In this document: positions 53,754 to 64,000 of the stretch, piece after piece
Numbering within the stretch: position 1 is the first letter of the stretch
Layout: each line of letters opens with the position of its first letter
Assembly: GCA_014706295.1 (NCBI GenBank)
Contig: JACSVZ010000022.1
Location: 8,450,830 to 8,514,829, forward strand
Origin: Lycocorax pyrrhopterus obiensis
Taxonomy: Eukaryota > Chordata > Aves > Passeriformes > Paradisaeidae
DNA: 64,000 nt
Direction of reading: 5' to 3'
Translations under genes and position numbers: made by a program
The notes under the pieces: generated by a model
The model's input: the letters and a program-made list of their open reading frames with translations, nothing else
Databases searched by the model: none
What the model was told of the DNA's origin: nothing

Positions 53754-55312
53754 AAAATAATCTACTTTTTTAATTTCCTCAGATTTATTTTTTCAATCCC
53801 TTTGTGTTTCCTTTGGCCGGGCATTTCTTTAGAGATGCTGTTTTATGTGATTCATATTCTGAACTGAAGCAGAGTTAGCTACAGAGTATTACAGGTTTCT
53901 TCTAGTTCTATAGCAGCTACTATAGAGGTGACAGATATTTATGATTTTCTCATAACTTTTCTAGGATTTTTTTTTAAATAGAATTATTTATAGTTTCTGA
54001 AATGGCTGCTTTCTCATTTGGTAACGTCTATCCTTTTTATGTAAAACACTAATATAATGAGTCTCTGTGAAAACTATTTAAGCTTTATTCTGTGAATTTC
54101 AATTATAAATTCAAGGCAATAACTTCTGTATGCAAAGTTGGATGCATAAATATGATTGAAGTAGGGAAAAGACAAGAGTAATTCTAGGCTGTAATATATT
54201 ACAATCAGTCCTATAGAGCTATATATTATATATTTTACTGAGATATATACAGATGAGAATGCAAAGGCTGGAGTTAATTCTTCAGCAGCCTTATGGTGTG
54301 TAAGAAGCTTTTGATCTTGTTTGTGCTGCTGTTTGTCCAGTGTCTTGTGTAGAGCACCAGGGGCTCGTGCTGGGGAAGGCACCTGGGTGCAGCTGGAGCC
54401 CGGGGGCTCCGTGGCGGTGTCCTGGCTCCTCGAAGCAGGTCGGGATGTGCCAGGTTTGATCCGCAGAGTTGGAGCAGAGATCCCCACCTCGAGTTGCCCT
54501 TGGAAGCAAGTGTTGGAAGCTTGCAGTGTGGAGGTGATAACTTTCTGTCCCCTCCGGTGCTGTGCTGAGCCCTGCCTCTTGGGGAAGGCTGGATTTGAGC
54601 TCTGCCTGGGTGGCATCTCCCACTGGGAAGCGCTGAGCTTTCATAGGGGCAAGCTCTGAACCCCCCACTGTGGATCTTTCTTAGCATCCCCTGTTCATGG
54701 CTCCTACCTCCACTGGGAGTGGGACCAACCCCCCAGTCTCCCAGAGCAAAGGGTGATGTGTGTCCGGTGCCTCCGTGCCAGGAGGGTGTTAGAGAACCGT
54801 GAGCAAGTTGTGTCCTCCCACGGCTCCGACTCTGGAGTGGTGTGAGACAAAAATCTGAGTGTGGGCCCCCAAAGTGAGCGCCTGAGCAGGCAGCACAAAA
54901 CCAAGCAGTTGCAAAGCTTGTTGGAAATCTCATGGCTCCTGAAGCCTCCTTCCTGAGGCTTTGCTGTAGGCTTGAGGCCAAACCCGGAGAGGCGACAGAA
55001 AAGTGTCCCCTTCTCGAGGTGAGGCAGGAACATGTGTTGAGACATCGGTGGGAGAGGAGAGGTCCTCCTCTGGGTGACTCACTTGGTCCCAGTACAAGTG
55101 TGTTCGGGGTAACTGTGGGCTCTGGGAGGCTCTCAAAGCTGCACAGAGTTCACTGGAGGCTGGGAAGGAGAGGGAGGACTGTGCTGCCTGTGGACAGCAC
55201 TACCAGGAAGGCAGGAGCTGCCACTGCTTCTTGGGGTATTTAGATTCTCTTGTGTAATTGCTCTTGGGAATTTTCCACTGTTACTGGTTTTTATTTTTAT
55301 TTTTTTTTCTCA

Positions 55313-55318
55313 AATAAA
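55313..55318 (+). terminator. Distal poly(A) signal candidate, SDC4
   Basis: AATAAA is preceded by a T-rich run and followed within 25 bases by TG-rich sequence (ggctttgtggactg). This is the best-formed of the three candidates. Confidence 0.5.
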
Positions 55319-57579
55319 TGGTACTTTCTAAAACTGGCTTTGTGGACTGTTTCTGATCTGAAATTACTTTTGGGAGCTGGATAACCGGGAGCTCATGTTT
55401 GTGTAACTGCTTGGTTTACTGAAGGGCAAGGCACGCTGGGACCTGGTGTGGTGGCCTGCAGCTCAAAGGGGCTTTGTCAGCAGCTCCCGAGCTGCCTCCT
55501 GTGCCTGACCCATGAGTGATTCCCATAGGACCAGCAGCCCTGGGTCTCTGGAGCTACTCAGCTCCTTAAGCAGAGACAGAGCAGCACCATGGGCTGAATC
55601 TGTCCTGTCTCGTGCTCAGTTTTGTGATGGCACTTTAAGAGCGCTGTCCCCTTGCAATCAGGAGGGACAGAGGGAGGTAGAAAGAGGCCTGTGCCTGTCC
55701 CTTCAAACGAGAGCAATGTCCTGGGCATTTTGCTTAACCAAGTTTCAAGCCAACCCTGTTTAACCAATGTAGGCCTTCCACTCAGTGCAGAGCTGATCAG
55801 CTGCTCTGGGAGCAAGTCCACAGGTGACTTTATGCTGTTTGGGCCTGAAACAGCTGCTCTTAGCAAGCTCTGGAGGAAGCTGCTGTTTGTCCAAGCCCCT
55901 CTGCTCTGCCAGCTTGGTGCTCTCAAAGGACAGGACCCACCTCCCTTCCCAGGTGGATGGGAGAGAGGGGGAGCAGGGCTGCTTAATGGGAACAGTGCTG
56001 AGGCTCCTCAGAAGTGCTGTATTTAAATGGATTATCATCCTTGAGAAAATCTAATTCCCTTCTCCCTGGTGGGAATTCCTGCTCCAGGTGCTTTGGATTA
56101 GCACAGACAGAGGAAACAAATCGGGAGTAGTACTCAGGCTCCCTCGGGCTGAGGGAGTAGCACATGCTCTTCTGCTCCTCGTTGCCTGCTCTGTGCCAGG
56201 TGTGCTCTCAAAGGTCCTCTGAGAATCCCATCCGATGCTAAGAAAAGCAGAGCCATGTGCTCCCGGGGCCCTCCTGTGCTCCGTGGGAGCTGCTGTTTGT
56301 CAGCACGTCGGTGACGTACTCCTGCGAGCTCCGTGTTCTTGTGGCTGTGACAGGTTCTTGGACGTGCTGCTTGGAACAACCTGTGTTTGTCTTTTTTCGT
56401 TTTTTCTTTTTCCTTTCTTTCTCTCCTGGGCTTCGTCTCTTGGTTGCAAGAATCCTGTGTACTTTCCAAAACTGCCCTCAGCGTAAAAGTGCCTTGTTTT
56501 TGCAAAGCAGACTGGACGGGTAGTCTGCAAATCCCCAGAGCACAAGCCTGGCTGCCTGCCTGTCCTTGTAGAGCCCCAGTTCCTGAGATGGATTTGTCAC
56601 CGTTCCCTCCATCTGCCTTTCTGCCCTTCTAGCTAGCCTGCCTGTACCCGGTGTGTGCTGAGAGGCTCTAATACCTTGGGAATTCCTGGTCTTCATCTCT
56701 GACCTCACACATGGCACTTGTTGTTTTTCTTCTTAGTGCTGCTCTGGTTTTAAAACCAAAAGGCTGAGGATCTGCTTTATCTGACTTGAAAATAGCTGGA
56801 ACCCTCCCAGGTACTGATGTGATCAAGTGGCTGGGGGAGGTCTGTCCTTCCTAAATGCTCTCTGAATGAGGGATATGGAGGAGCTGGAAAACTAAGTGTA
56901 ACCTTGCTGACCCCCTTTGCCTTATGGCTTCCAGGGGGTTTTGAGGTGATGTTCGTGGGTGTTTGGGTCCCTTGTTTTGCAGTGTGAGCTGAGGCACTGG
57001 GGTGTGTGCTGTGCCATGTGCCAAAGGTGCCAGAATGGGTCACAGCAGTGATGTGCTGGTGATTGTGGTGCCTCTCCCCAACACCTTGAACCCGCAGAGC
57101 CTGGGAGGGCACAATTCCTGCACCCCGGAGATGTGGTGTTTCCCATGAGCCTTCCCCAGCCTGTGGGTGCTGAGTCAGGTGCAGAGTTGAGCTCCATGTG
57201 GCTGCAGGCAGGGTCAGGGCGAGCCCAGGGGCTGGGGGTTCTGGGTACAGCCCACTGGGGCTGGAGTGGGGCATCACTGGGCTCCCAGTTAGCTGGGTAA
57301 GCTGGGACTGTGTGGGAGGTAACAGAGGAGGTTGTCCTCGGGGCTGGGGTCTGCCAGGTCAAAACCTTCCATCCCTCGGTATCAGTGGGTGCAGGTGACC
57401 CTTTGCTGCAGGGACACTTTGATACTTGGGGCTAAAACCTTTCAGCTCCTCCTTCCCCATCCTCTGTCCCATCTTGCTTGGTGCCAGTCACGGTGCAGGT
57501 GGTGATGCCCAAAGCTCTGGTTCTTTGGGGGGGCCAAGCCTGTCACCTGTGCCGAAGTGGCTCCTGAAGGGTTGTGTTT

Positions 57580-57743
57580 CACAGAATCAGAGTATGGCTC
57601 GCTTTGAAAGGGGACCCCAAAAAGGGTAATCCTCCACCGCCCCTGCCAGGGGCAGGGACAACTTCCACTAGACCAGGAGGCTCAGGGCCCCATCCAACGT
57701 GGTCTTGAACACTTCCAGGAATGGGACAACCATAATTTCTCCG
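57580..57743 (-). repeat. CR1 LINE 3' fragment
   Basis: The plus strand matches the reverse complement of the avian CR1 3' end as I know it: cacagaatca, then a diverged core, then cccctgccaggggcaggga, actagaccagg, ccccatccaac, cttgaacacttccagg and atgggacaacc, all in the expected order. About 160 bases are kept. CR1 is characteristic of birds and reptiles. Confidence 0.9.
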
Positions 57744-57744
57744 C

Positions 57745-57980
57745 CGAACACCGCGACATCCCCCCGGGTCCCCTTTCCCGGCTCCCTCCCCGGTCCGTCC
57801 CCTCTCCCCGCGTGTCTGCTGCCCCCTCCTGGGCACACCCGGCACCGCGGGCGGGCCCCCCGCTCCCCGCGCCGCCCCCCGCTCTGCCCCCCGCTCTGCC
57901 CCCCGGCTCTGCCCCCCGGCTCCCACCGCGAAGGGGATTTTTTTAGGGGGCGTCCCTGCTGGTTACAGGCTGCCCGACCG
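57745..57980. promoter_or_regulatory. Orphan GC-rich island
   Basis: A GC- and CpG-rich block directly follows the CR1 fragment. It contains a short array of CTCTGCCCCCCGG-like units at about 57880-57925. No gene start is attached to it. It could be a promoter of an unseen transcript or simply a GC-rich minisatellite. Confidence 0.4.
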
Positions 57981-58083
57981 GCCCCGCTGCGGGTGGGAAT
58001 TCCTCGGCGGCAGCGGGTTCTGCCGTAGGACCGCGTTATGCGATCTCAGTAATGCTGGTGAATCCTGCTGGGTGCGGAGTTTG

Positions 58084-58176
58084 TCCTTTTTTCCTTTTCT
58101 TTTTTCCCCTTTCCCTCCTTTTTTTTTTTTTCTTCCCCCTCCTTCTCCCCCTGCCTTCCCCCCTGCCCCTTTCCGC
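58084..58176 (+). repeat. Polypyrimidine tract
   Basis: About 90 bases of nearly pure C and T, including long T runs, lie downstream of the orphan GC-rich island. Confidence 0.85.
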
Positions 58177-60875
58177 CCGTGGGGTTTGGCATGGGCAGGG
58201 ATGGACACGAGTCCCCATGGATGTCCCCATGGCTCTGTGAAGGTCCGGGGTGCTGGGGATGTTCCCAGTGCTAAAGGCACCGGCTGACCTGCTGGCCCTG
58301 CCCTTGCTGCCACAGCTTCGCCCTGTCAGCCCGGGGTAGGGGGGAGGCTTGGGGGCATTTTGCCCAGTATTGGAGGGAAAAGACCTGCTTTTTAATCACA
58401 GGCTGGTTATTTTGGGGAAGCGGCGGGTGCAGGAGGTGGTCTGGCTGCTCCAGGCGCATGGAAGGGAACAATGGAGCCACTGTGCAGCCAAACGCCCCGG
58501 CTCCTGTCAGAAAGGTCCAGCGAGGGGTTTTCAGCACGTTTCTATTCCGCTGCTCAGGTATAATTACACGGGGGAACAAAGAGCCCTTCAAACCCACCCG
58601 CTCCCCCAGCACAGCCCGCGGCTGTGGGCACACACACGTGTTGGCTCTCGGCGGGGTGTAAGGGGACGGTGGTCATGCACACCCACTAAAGCAGCCCAGC
58701 GGGGCTGGTGACACTGGGCAGGGGCATGGGAACAAACCCTGGGTGCATCCCCAGCTTCCTGGGAGCCACAGCTGGAGTGGGGAGGCTCCTCTCCCAGAGC
58801 CACTCTCCTGGTGAGCAGCCCAAGGCAGAAAGCAAAGAGCAAATCTCACCCTGCCTCTTGGCACCCATCCCGCTCTTGCTGTTCATTTAGACGTTTGCTG
58901 GAGTGGGCTTGATGAAGTGCCTTTTCTTCTGCCTCTGGTCAAGTCTGCTGCAGAGGTGAGGGGCACCAGTGGGAGACCTGGGGCTTCACCCCTAAGCTGT
59001 TGCAGCCCAAACCAACCAGGGCAGGAGGCTGGATTTCCAGGAAATAGGGCACGGGGGTGTTTGCACGCAGCTGGGTGCCAGTGTGCTCCATGCGTGGTAC
59101 TGCACCGTCCTGCCTGCTCCTCACAGGGCTCTGTGCAAAGCCATGCCAGGGTCCTGCCAAGCCCCACAGCCCTGGGGCTGTGGATGAGCACCTAGGGGTG
59201 CTGCTCGGCTCCTCTGTTGGCAGCTTCACCGATGCTGAGTCCTCCCTGGGCTCACGGGGAGGGAGCTGCATCCGATCCTTTCCTTCTCAGTGCTGATCTG
59301 TTACTGCCTGCCTGGTCTGCACCCTAATTACTGCAGCAGTGCGTGGAAATCAGGGCCATGTTTTTCAAGCCCAGTTGTTTATTTAAGCTGTTTGAAAAGC
59401 TACTTTCCTTCCCCAGTGAAGCCTGAGAAAACCATCCATGTGTTTCTTTTGAGAACAGGATGAAAGGAGGTTGCCAATGCCCTCCATCCGGCCCCTGCTC
59501 ACTGGATCCCCAAACCCCCCAGCAGTGCTGCAGCGTGGGGCTGACCACAGGGAGCCGCGTCCAGCACTGACCCCACACCCCTAATCAGTCCATCAAGCCC
59601 CAGCCTCAGCCTTGGGGCAGTGACCCAGCACTCCAGCCTGGTGGGATACTGCTGGCCCCTGGGCTTGGTCCTTCCCTGAGCTGCAGGAAGTCCAGAGCTT
59701 GACAGGAATGAGCTTGTTTTCAACTTGTTTTTAGGAAAAAAAAAACCACTGACAAAAAGGAAGCCTAATTTTCCACAGGCTTTTTGGCTGCATGGGCAGG
59801 GCTGGCTGCCCAGGGCTGTGGGCTAAGAAGCATGGCAGTCTCCGCCCCTGAGCCGCCCATCTCGGGCCTGGGGGTATTAACACCCGCTCCTGGCATTGCT
59901 GGTGACATGGGCATCCACGGGTGCCTCGGGCTCACTCTGTCCTTGATGCTATTTGGGTTTATTTCAGAGTCCGGCCAGCAGGGCCACACGCCTGAGCAGT
60001 TCCTGATGCGCTTGAAGCCTCTTGAGCAGGTAATTGTAATTCCTCAGCAACCCAGCTTGGCTTATTTTGGCCCCAGCATAGTTTTGCATCCTGAGGCCCA
60101 GCTGGGTAATTTATAGCTCTGTCAGAAAAAGGGTAAAATCAGCACAGGGTTTCTGGGCACTGTGCAAATCTATGGCCCTGTGTGCTGTGGCCAGGGGTGC
60201 CCTTGGAGGGATGCTCAGGGTAATGGGACCCCACTGAGGTCTGAAGGCAGCACCAGGCTTGGTAGGGAGAGGGATTTTATGGCTCATGGTGCAGTAACTG
60301 GCCCCTTGGCTCAGTCTTGTTGGCTGAGTCCCTTTTGTGCACTGCATTAGCCCTGGGCATCAGCACCTGGGGGCAGTTTTCAAGAAAAGGTTTTTCTCTG
60401 CTCCTTTCCCCTGGCTGATGGGCAGAGCAGCATCCCCACATCCCCTGTTCCTGAGGGCCAGGGATACAGATATTTGCACTGAACAGTGCGGGCCATGGGC
60501 ACCCTGGCCTGGCTGGAGGCTCTGCCCAGGGCTGTGGAGCAGGGACAGCCCCCGGAAAAGGGCTCCGAGCAGGGGAGACAGGCTGCCCTCAGTGGGTGTC
60601 TCCAGCACTGGCTGCGGCAGCTCATCCTGAAGCAGATCCCGTGGTGATGCTGGCCTACAGCTCTGTGCTTCTCCCCAGGGGATGGGCAGGGACCTGGGAG
60701 AACGGCCACTGCCCTGACCACACTCCTGTCAGGGAGGTGACCGAGTCGCAGCACAGCAGAGGGACCTGCCCTGGGGCTGTCCTTGCCGAGGCAAACACCT
60801 CACTGAGCAGCCCCACTCCTTACAGCCCCCTGGCCAGCTCCCCCCTTGCCCACCCCTTGCACTCAGGGGTTGCAA

Positions 60876-60901
60876 AAACTCTGTTTAACCAGAGTTTTTT
60901 C
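60876..60901. repeat. Short inverted repeat
   Basis: AAAACTCTG and CAGAGTTTT face each other across a 6-base loop. It could form a hairpin. There is no other sign of an RNA gene. Confidence 0.7.
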
Positions 60902-63900
60902 TGGTCTTCCTGCAGGTGTTGTTACAAATTGCCCTACAAGCAAGCCAGCCCACCTGCCACCTCAGTGCCAAGAGCGGTGTCACCAGCTGGATGTGGGCTG
61001 AGTGAGCAGGGAAGGGACACTGCCCACCCTCCACATGTTCCACGGCTGCCCTCCCCTCTCTGAAAAACACTCAACCAACCCATCAAAGGAAACCTGCTGT
61101 GTGATTTGGGGCAACACGCAGTGCAGTGGCTGTTTAAAAAGCAGCCAAACTCTTCGATTTGGGCAGAAAATGTCCCCTGGAGATGGCCAGAGGTGCCCAG
61201 TGTGTCTCCCGGGCTGGCCTGAGCGGCGGGCACAATGGGCAAGTCAGTGTGATGACCGGGCTGGGGTTGGACTGGGCTGGGCTGGGTTCACTAGATGGCA
61301 GCAGCTTCTTTCAAACAGTGACACACAGCCCGGGCAGGGAGAGAGACGGACTCAAAACGTGCTTAGTGTTCCTCGGGGATATCGTGTCACGGAGGGAAAC
61401 CCAGGATTTTATTTTCTTCTCGATGTTTTTTAAAGGTAATGCTCTCCGCTGGGACCTGAAGTGGCTGCTTGATGTGGTGGAGCTCCAGGCAGCCCCAGCT
61501 GCACCCTGGGTACTGGGAGCAGGGGATCCCCGTTGCCTTCAACCTCACCGTCACCTGGAGATGTTCGTGCAACACCGCATCCTGCACGTGAATCATCCTG
61601 TGTATCCTTAAAGCATTCGATGCTTTTCCTAAATCCCCAGCTCTTGGAGCGAGGTAAAGGTTTTTTCACGCTCGATTTTATACCCACCCATGTTCCTGGC
61701 TGCCTGGGGGACAGGGAAAAGCTCCAGGTACAGCTCAGGAGCACAGAACAGAGCTGCCAGACGGGCTCAGCGGGCAGCCCAGCTCGCCAGAGCCGGCGGG
61801 ACGGGCCACGTTTCCCGGACACACGCTGGATTACTGTAGGATCCGGCAGAGACAGGCACTGCTGACTCCGGAGCGAGAACATGCAACTGGCTGGCTGGCG
61901 CCTGTCCGAGACATTTGTGTTAATCAGTGATTATGCAAATAAACAGCTCTGCCACGCTCCCAGCTCCACCGCGCGACGTGGAGCGTATGTTCCTCGTGGC
62001 AGGCAAGTGTCTCCTCCAGGAGCTCAAAGCTCCTCGTTCCCGGTGTGGGACCTGCTGTGAAAAGCAGATTAAAGGCAGCCTGTGGCCGGTGGGGGAAGGC
62101 AGGAGCCCCTCGAGGCCCCCCCAGCCCGCCGCCGCCACTTCTCCCCGTTCCCCATGTGGCTTGAATTACTGCGGCTGTTTGCTTAATCCATCAGGCTTCA
62201 AGAATGAGCCACTCGGTGCTTTCTTGGCCTCTCCATCCAGCAAAGCGCTGTAAACATAACAAGGCAGGCTTGTTCCAAGCCCCTGAAGTCAATAAGCAGT
62301 GCTCCTCCTTGCCCTTTGGGTCTGGATTGGTGCTAAATATAACCCAGGGTGCTTTCCATTCATAAAATGTGAATTATGGCCGGCCTCTGAGGGAGAGGAG
62401 CGGGTTGAGGAGCCTGTGGGCTCCAGACACTCTTGATGCAGGCAGCAACCAAAAGGTTTGGCCCCATCCTTTCACAGCCCTCCGGCTCTTCACTGAGTAG
62501 ATGGGGGAGGAAATGCTTTGGGGGGAAATATGGGGGATCCTCTCTTTGGGTTGATTCAAGTATTTTCTTGCATCTCACCCTCAGGTGCATTAGGGCCGGA
62601 GTGGATTTACTGGACAGGTGAGTGCAGGGGAGTGGTAAACGTGGGCTGATGGGGTGGCCCAAGCAGCAGCAGCAGCACAGGGGAAGCCCCCAGTGCCCCC
62701 ACACCTGTGTGAGATACTCAAGCATTTTCCAGGAATGGGAGCAGTACAGTCTTGTACCACTGCTCCCAACACCTAATGAGCACATTGGGACTTTGCCATT
62801 TGCTCAAGGGACTTGCTTCCTTTTGAATCCTTTGTGGATCTCCATGTGATTACCCTTCCTCTGTCCTCCAGTCCTTTCCTCCACCAGCCCTTGGCTGTTG
62901 GCATGTGCTGTAATGTTCTCCCAGTTTTTCCACAGCAGCTCCAGATGCACAGATGTGTCTGCCAGCAGCTTTTTACCCTCAGTTAGGTTCCTGTTTTGGG
63001 GAAGAAAGAACCCCATCTCCTGGTGGAGTTTAGGGAGGTGCTGTCCCCTGGGAAGCCCTGGGTTAGGACCCTGGGGACCCAAGCTCTTGTGTTGCCATGG
63101 AAGCCAGGGCCATGTGCAAGCTGCAGAGGGAGGAGGCCAAGACTCCAGGCATGCCTGAGCATCTCCCTGCCGGGTGGTGTGAGGCTGCCAGTCCCCTGTA
63201 GCCCCAAACTCAGCACCTGGAGCCCCAGTGTGCCACAGGGTACACACAACAAGGCTGAGGATGGACTGTGTGCAGGGCAGTCCTGGCATCTGAAACGTGC
63301 CAGATCCCAGAAAACATGAAGGTAGTCTGGGTGATGGTCCAGGAACGCCCATGTGTGCATCCCGGGGTGCTGCAGGTCATGGGGGCTGTGCTTCCCCTGC
63401 TCTCCTGCCCACTGCCCCGAGGTCAGGGTGGGTTGACTACCACTCTAGTCTGGCTGTTGGGTTGTTTCAAACCCCAGCTCATGACTGCCAAACCAAAAGG
63501 TTTCCAGGTACACCATGGGCCTTTGGATGCCACGGAGATCTAAATACAGCCTTTAAGACTCACTCTGCAAAATGCTCATGTCCAGCTCCAGGAAACCTGC
63601 TTTTTATGGCATCTAAATCAACAGTTTCCTGCTGATGCCAGCACTTCATTCCTGCGTTTGTCTAATTGTGTAAAACAACAGAGCTTGGCAGAGCCACGCC
63701 AGCTAGGGAGGAGCTGGGTTTCACACTGAAGTTTTTTCTCTCTTTTTCCCTTTTCCTTCTTAAATAACCCCATTTGGGCCTCCAATAAAAAACCAAAACA
63801 TCTGGTGCTGGGTATTTGGCTGCTGGGAAGCAGCTCCTCATTATGAAAAGCACAGCAGCGATGCAGGGATTCCTGGTAAGGATCAGTAACACTTAAGGTC

Positions 63901-64000
63901 ACATTCGTGTGTTATCCCTGTCCCTCCTGGCCTTTGAATACATGGACTGAGGACACTGAGGGAGCTGTGGTGCTCTGTGCCAGCACGCAGGTAAATCATG

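Larger units (their letters stand above)
52984..55330 (+). other. Putative SDC4 3' UTR
   Basis: The region after the stop is AT-rich, has no coding signal and carries three AATAAA hexamers. Several ATTTA-type motifs and an AT-only patch around 54220-54250 lie inside it. If the last signal is used, the UTR is about 2.35 kb. Confidence 0.55.
55331..64000. other. Intergenic sequence right of SDC4, no gene established
   Basis: In human the next genes are RBPJL and MATN4; I find no exon of either here on either strand. The region contains a CR1 fragment, an orphan GC-rich island, a pyrimidine tract, one exon-like segment near 59968 and a motif-rich segment around 61925-62340. The neighbouring gene is probably beyond the window. 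Confidence 0.5.

Noticed and set aside
55331..64000. Search for RBPJL and MATN4 exons, the next genes in human
   Set aside because: No von Willebrand A, EGF or RBP-J-type sequence is visible on either strand. They may lie beyond the window.

Overview
The window is vertebrate nuclear DNA, most likely from a bird. Genes have many exons with GT-AG introns and CpG-island promoters. The degraded repeats include fragments of CR1, the main LINE family of birds and reptiles. The syndecan-4 protein read from the exons agrees closely with what I remember of chicken syndecan-4. Compact introns and high GC would fit an avian microchromosome, and the gene set corresponds to human 20q13.12 (chicken chromosome 20 by general knowledge). 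I cannot name the species.

Five protein-coding genes can be assembled exon by exon. From left to right they are PIGT (minus, 2081-7157, 12 exons, 577 aa), DBNDD2 (minus, 9523-16045, 4 coding exons, 184 aa), a neuritin-family gene (plus, 20374-23782, 3 coding exons, with an apparent 1-bp frameshift), SYS1 (minus, 28466-30161, 3 exons, 156 aa) and SDC4 (plus, 36443-52983, 5 exons, 201 aa). Except for the neuritin-family gene, order and orientation mirror the human SDC4-SYS1-DBNDD2-PIGT block. The reading frame stays open across every junction I placed, and predicted lengths are close to the human proteins for PIGT and SYS1.

The genes are housekeeping or signalling genes that share synteny, not a pathway. 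PIGT is a subunit of the ER GPI transamidase that attaches GPI anchors. The neuritin-family product should be GPI-anchored and so would be a substrate of that complex. SYS1 acts in Golgi trafficking. SDC4 is a heparan-sulfate proteoglycan at focal adhesions. DBNDD2 is a cytosolic dysbindin-domain protein.

The rest is non-coding: 1-1.8 kb (no gene seen), 7.2-9.5 kb (PIGT promoter side and DBNDD2 3' side), 16-20.4 kb (a divergent DBNDD2/neuritin interval), 23.8-28.4 kb, 30.2-36.4 kb (a divergent SYS1/SDC4 interval with a minisatellite, a duplicated segment and a long pyrimidine tract), the 13.6-kb first intron of SDC4, and 55.3-64 kb (intergenic, with a CR1 fragment and an orphan GC-rich island).

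The points most worth a second look are the neuritin-like gene at a position where the human locus has none, together with its frameshift; a dense CRE-like cluster in PIGT intron 1; repeat arrays around the SYS1 promoter; and a candidate orphan terminal exon near 19.26 kb. I found no new multi-gene system.
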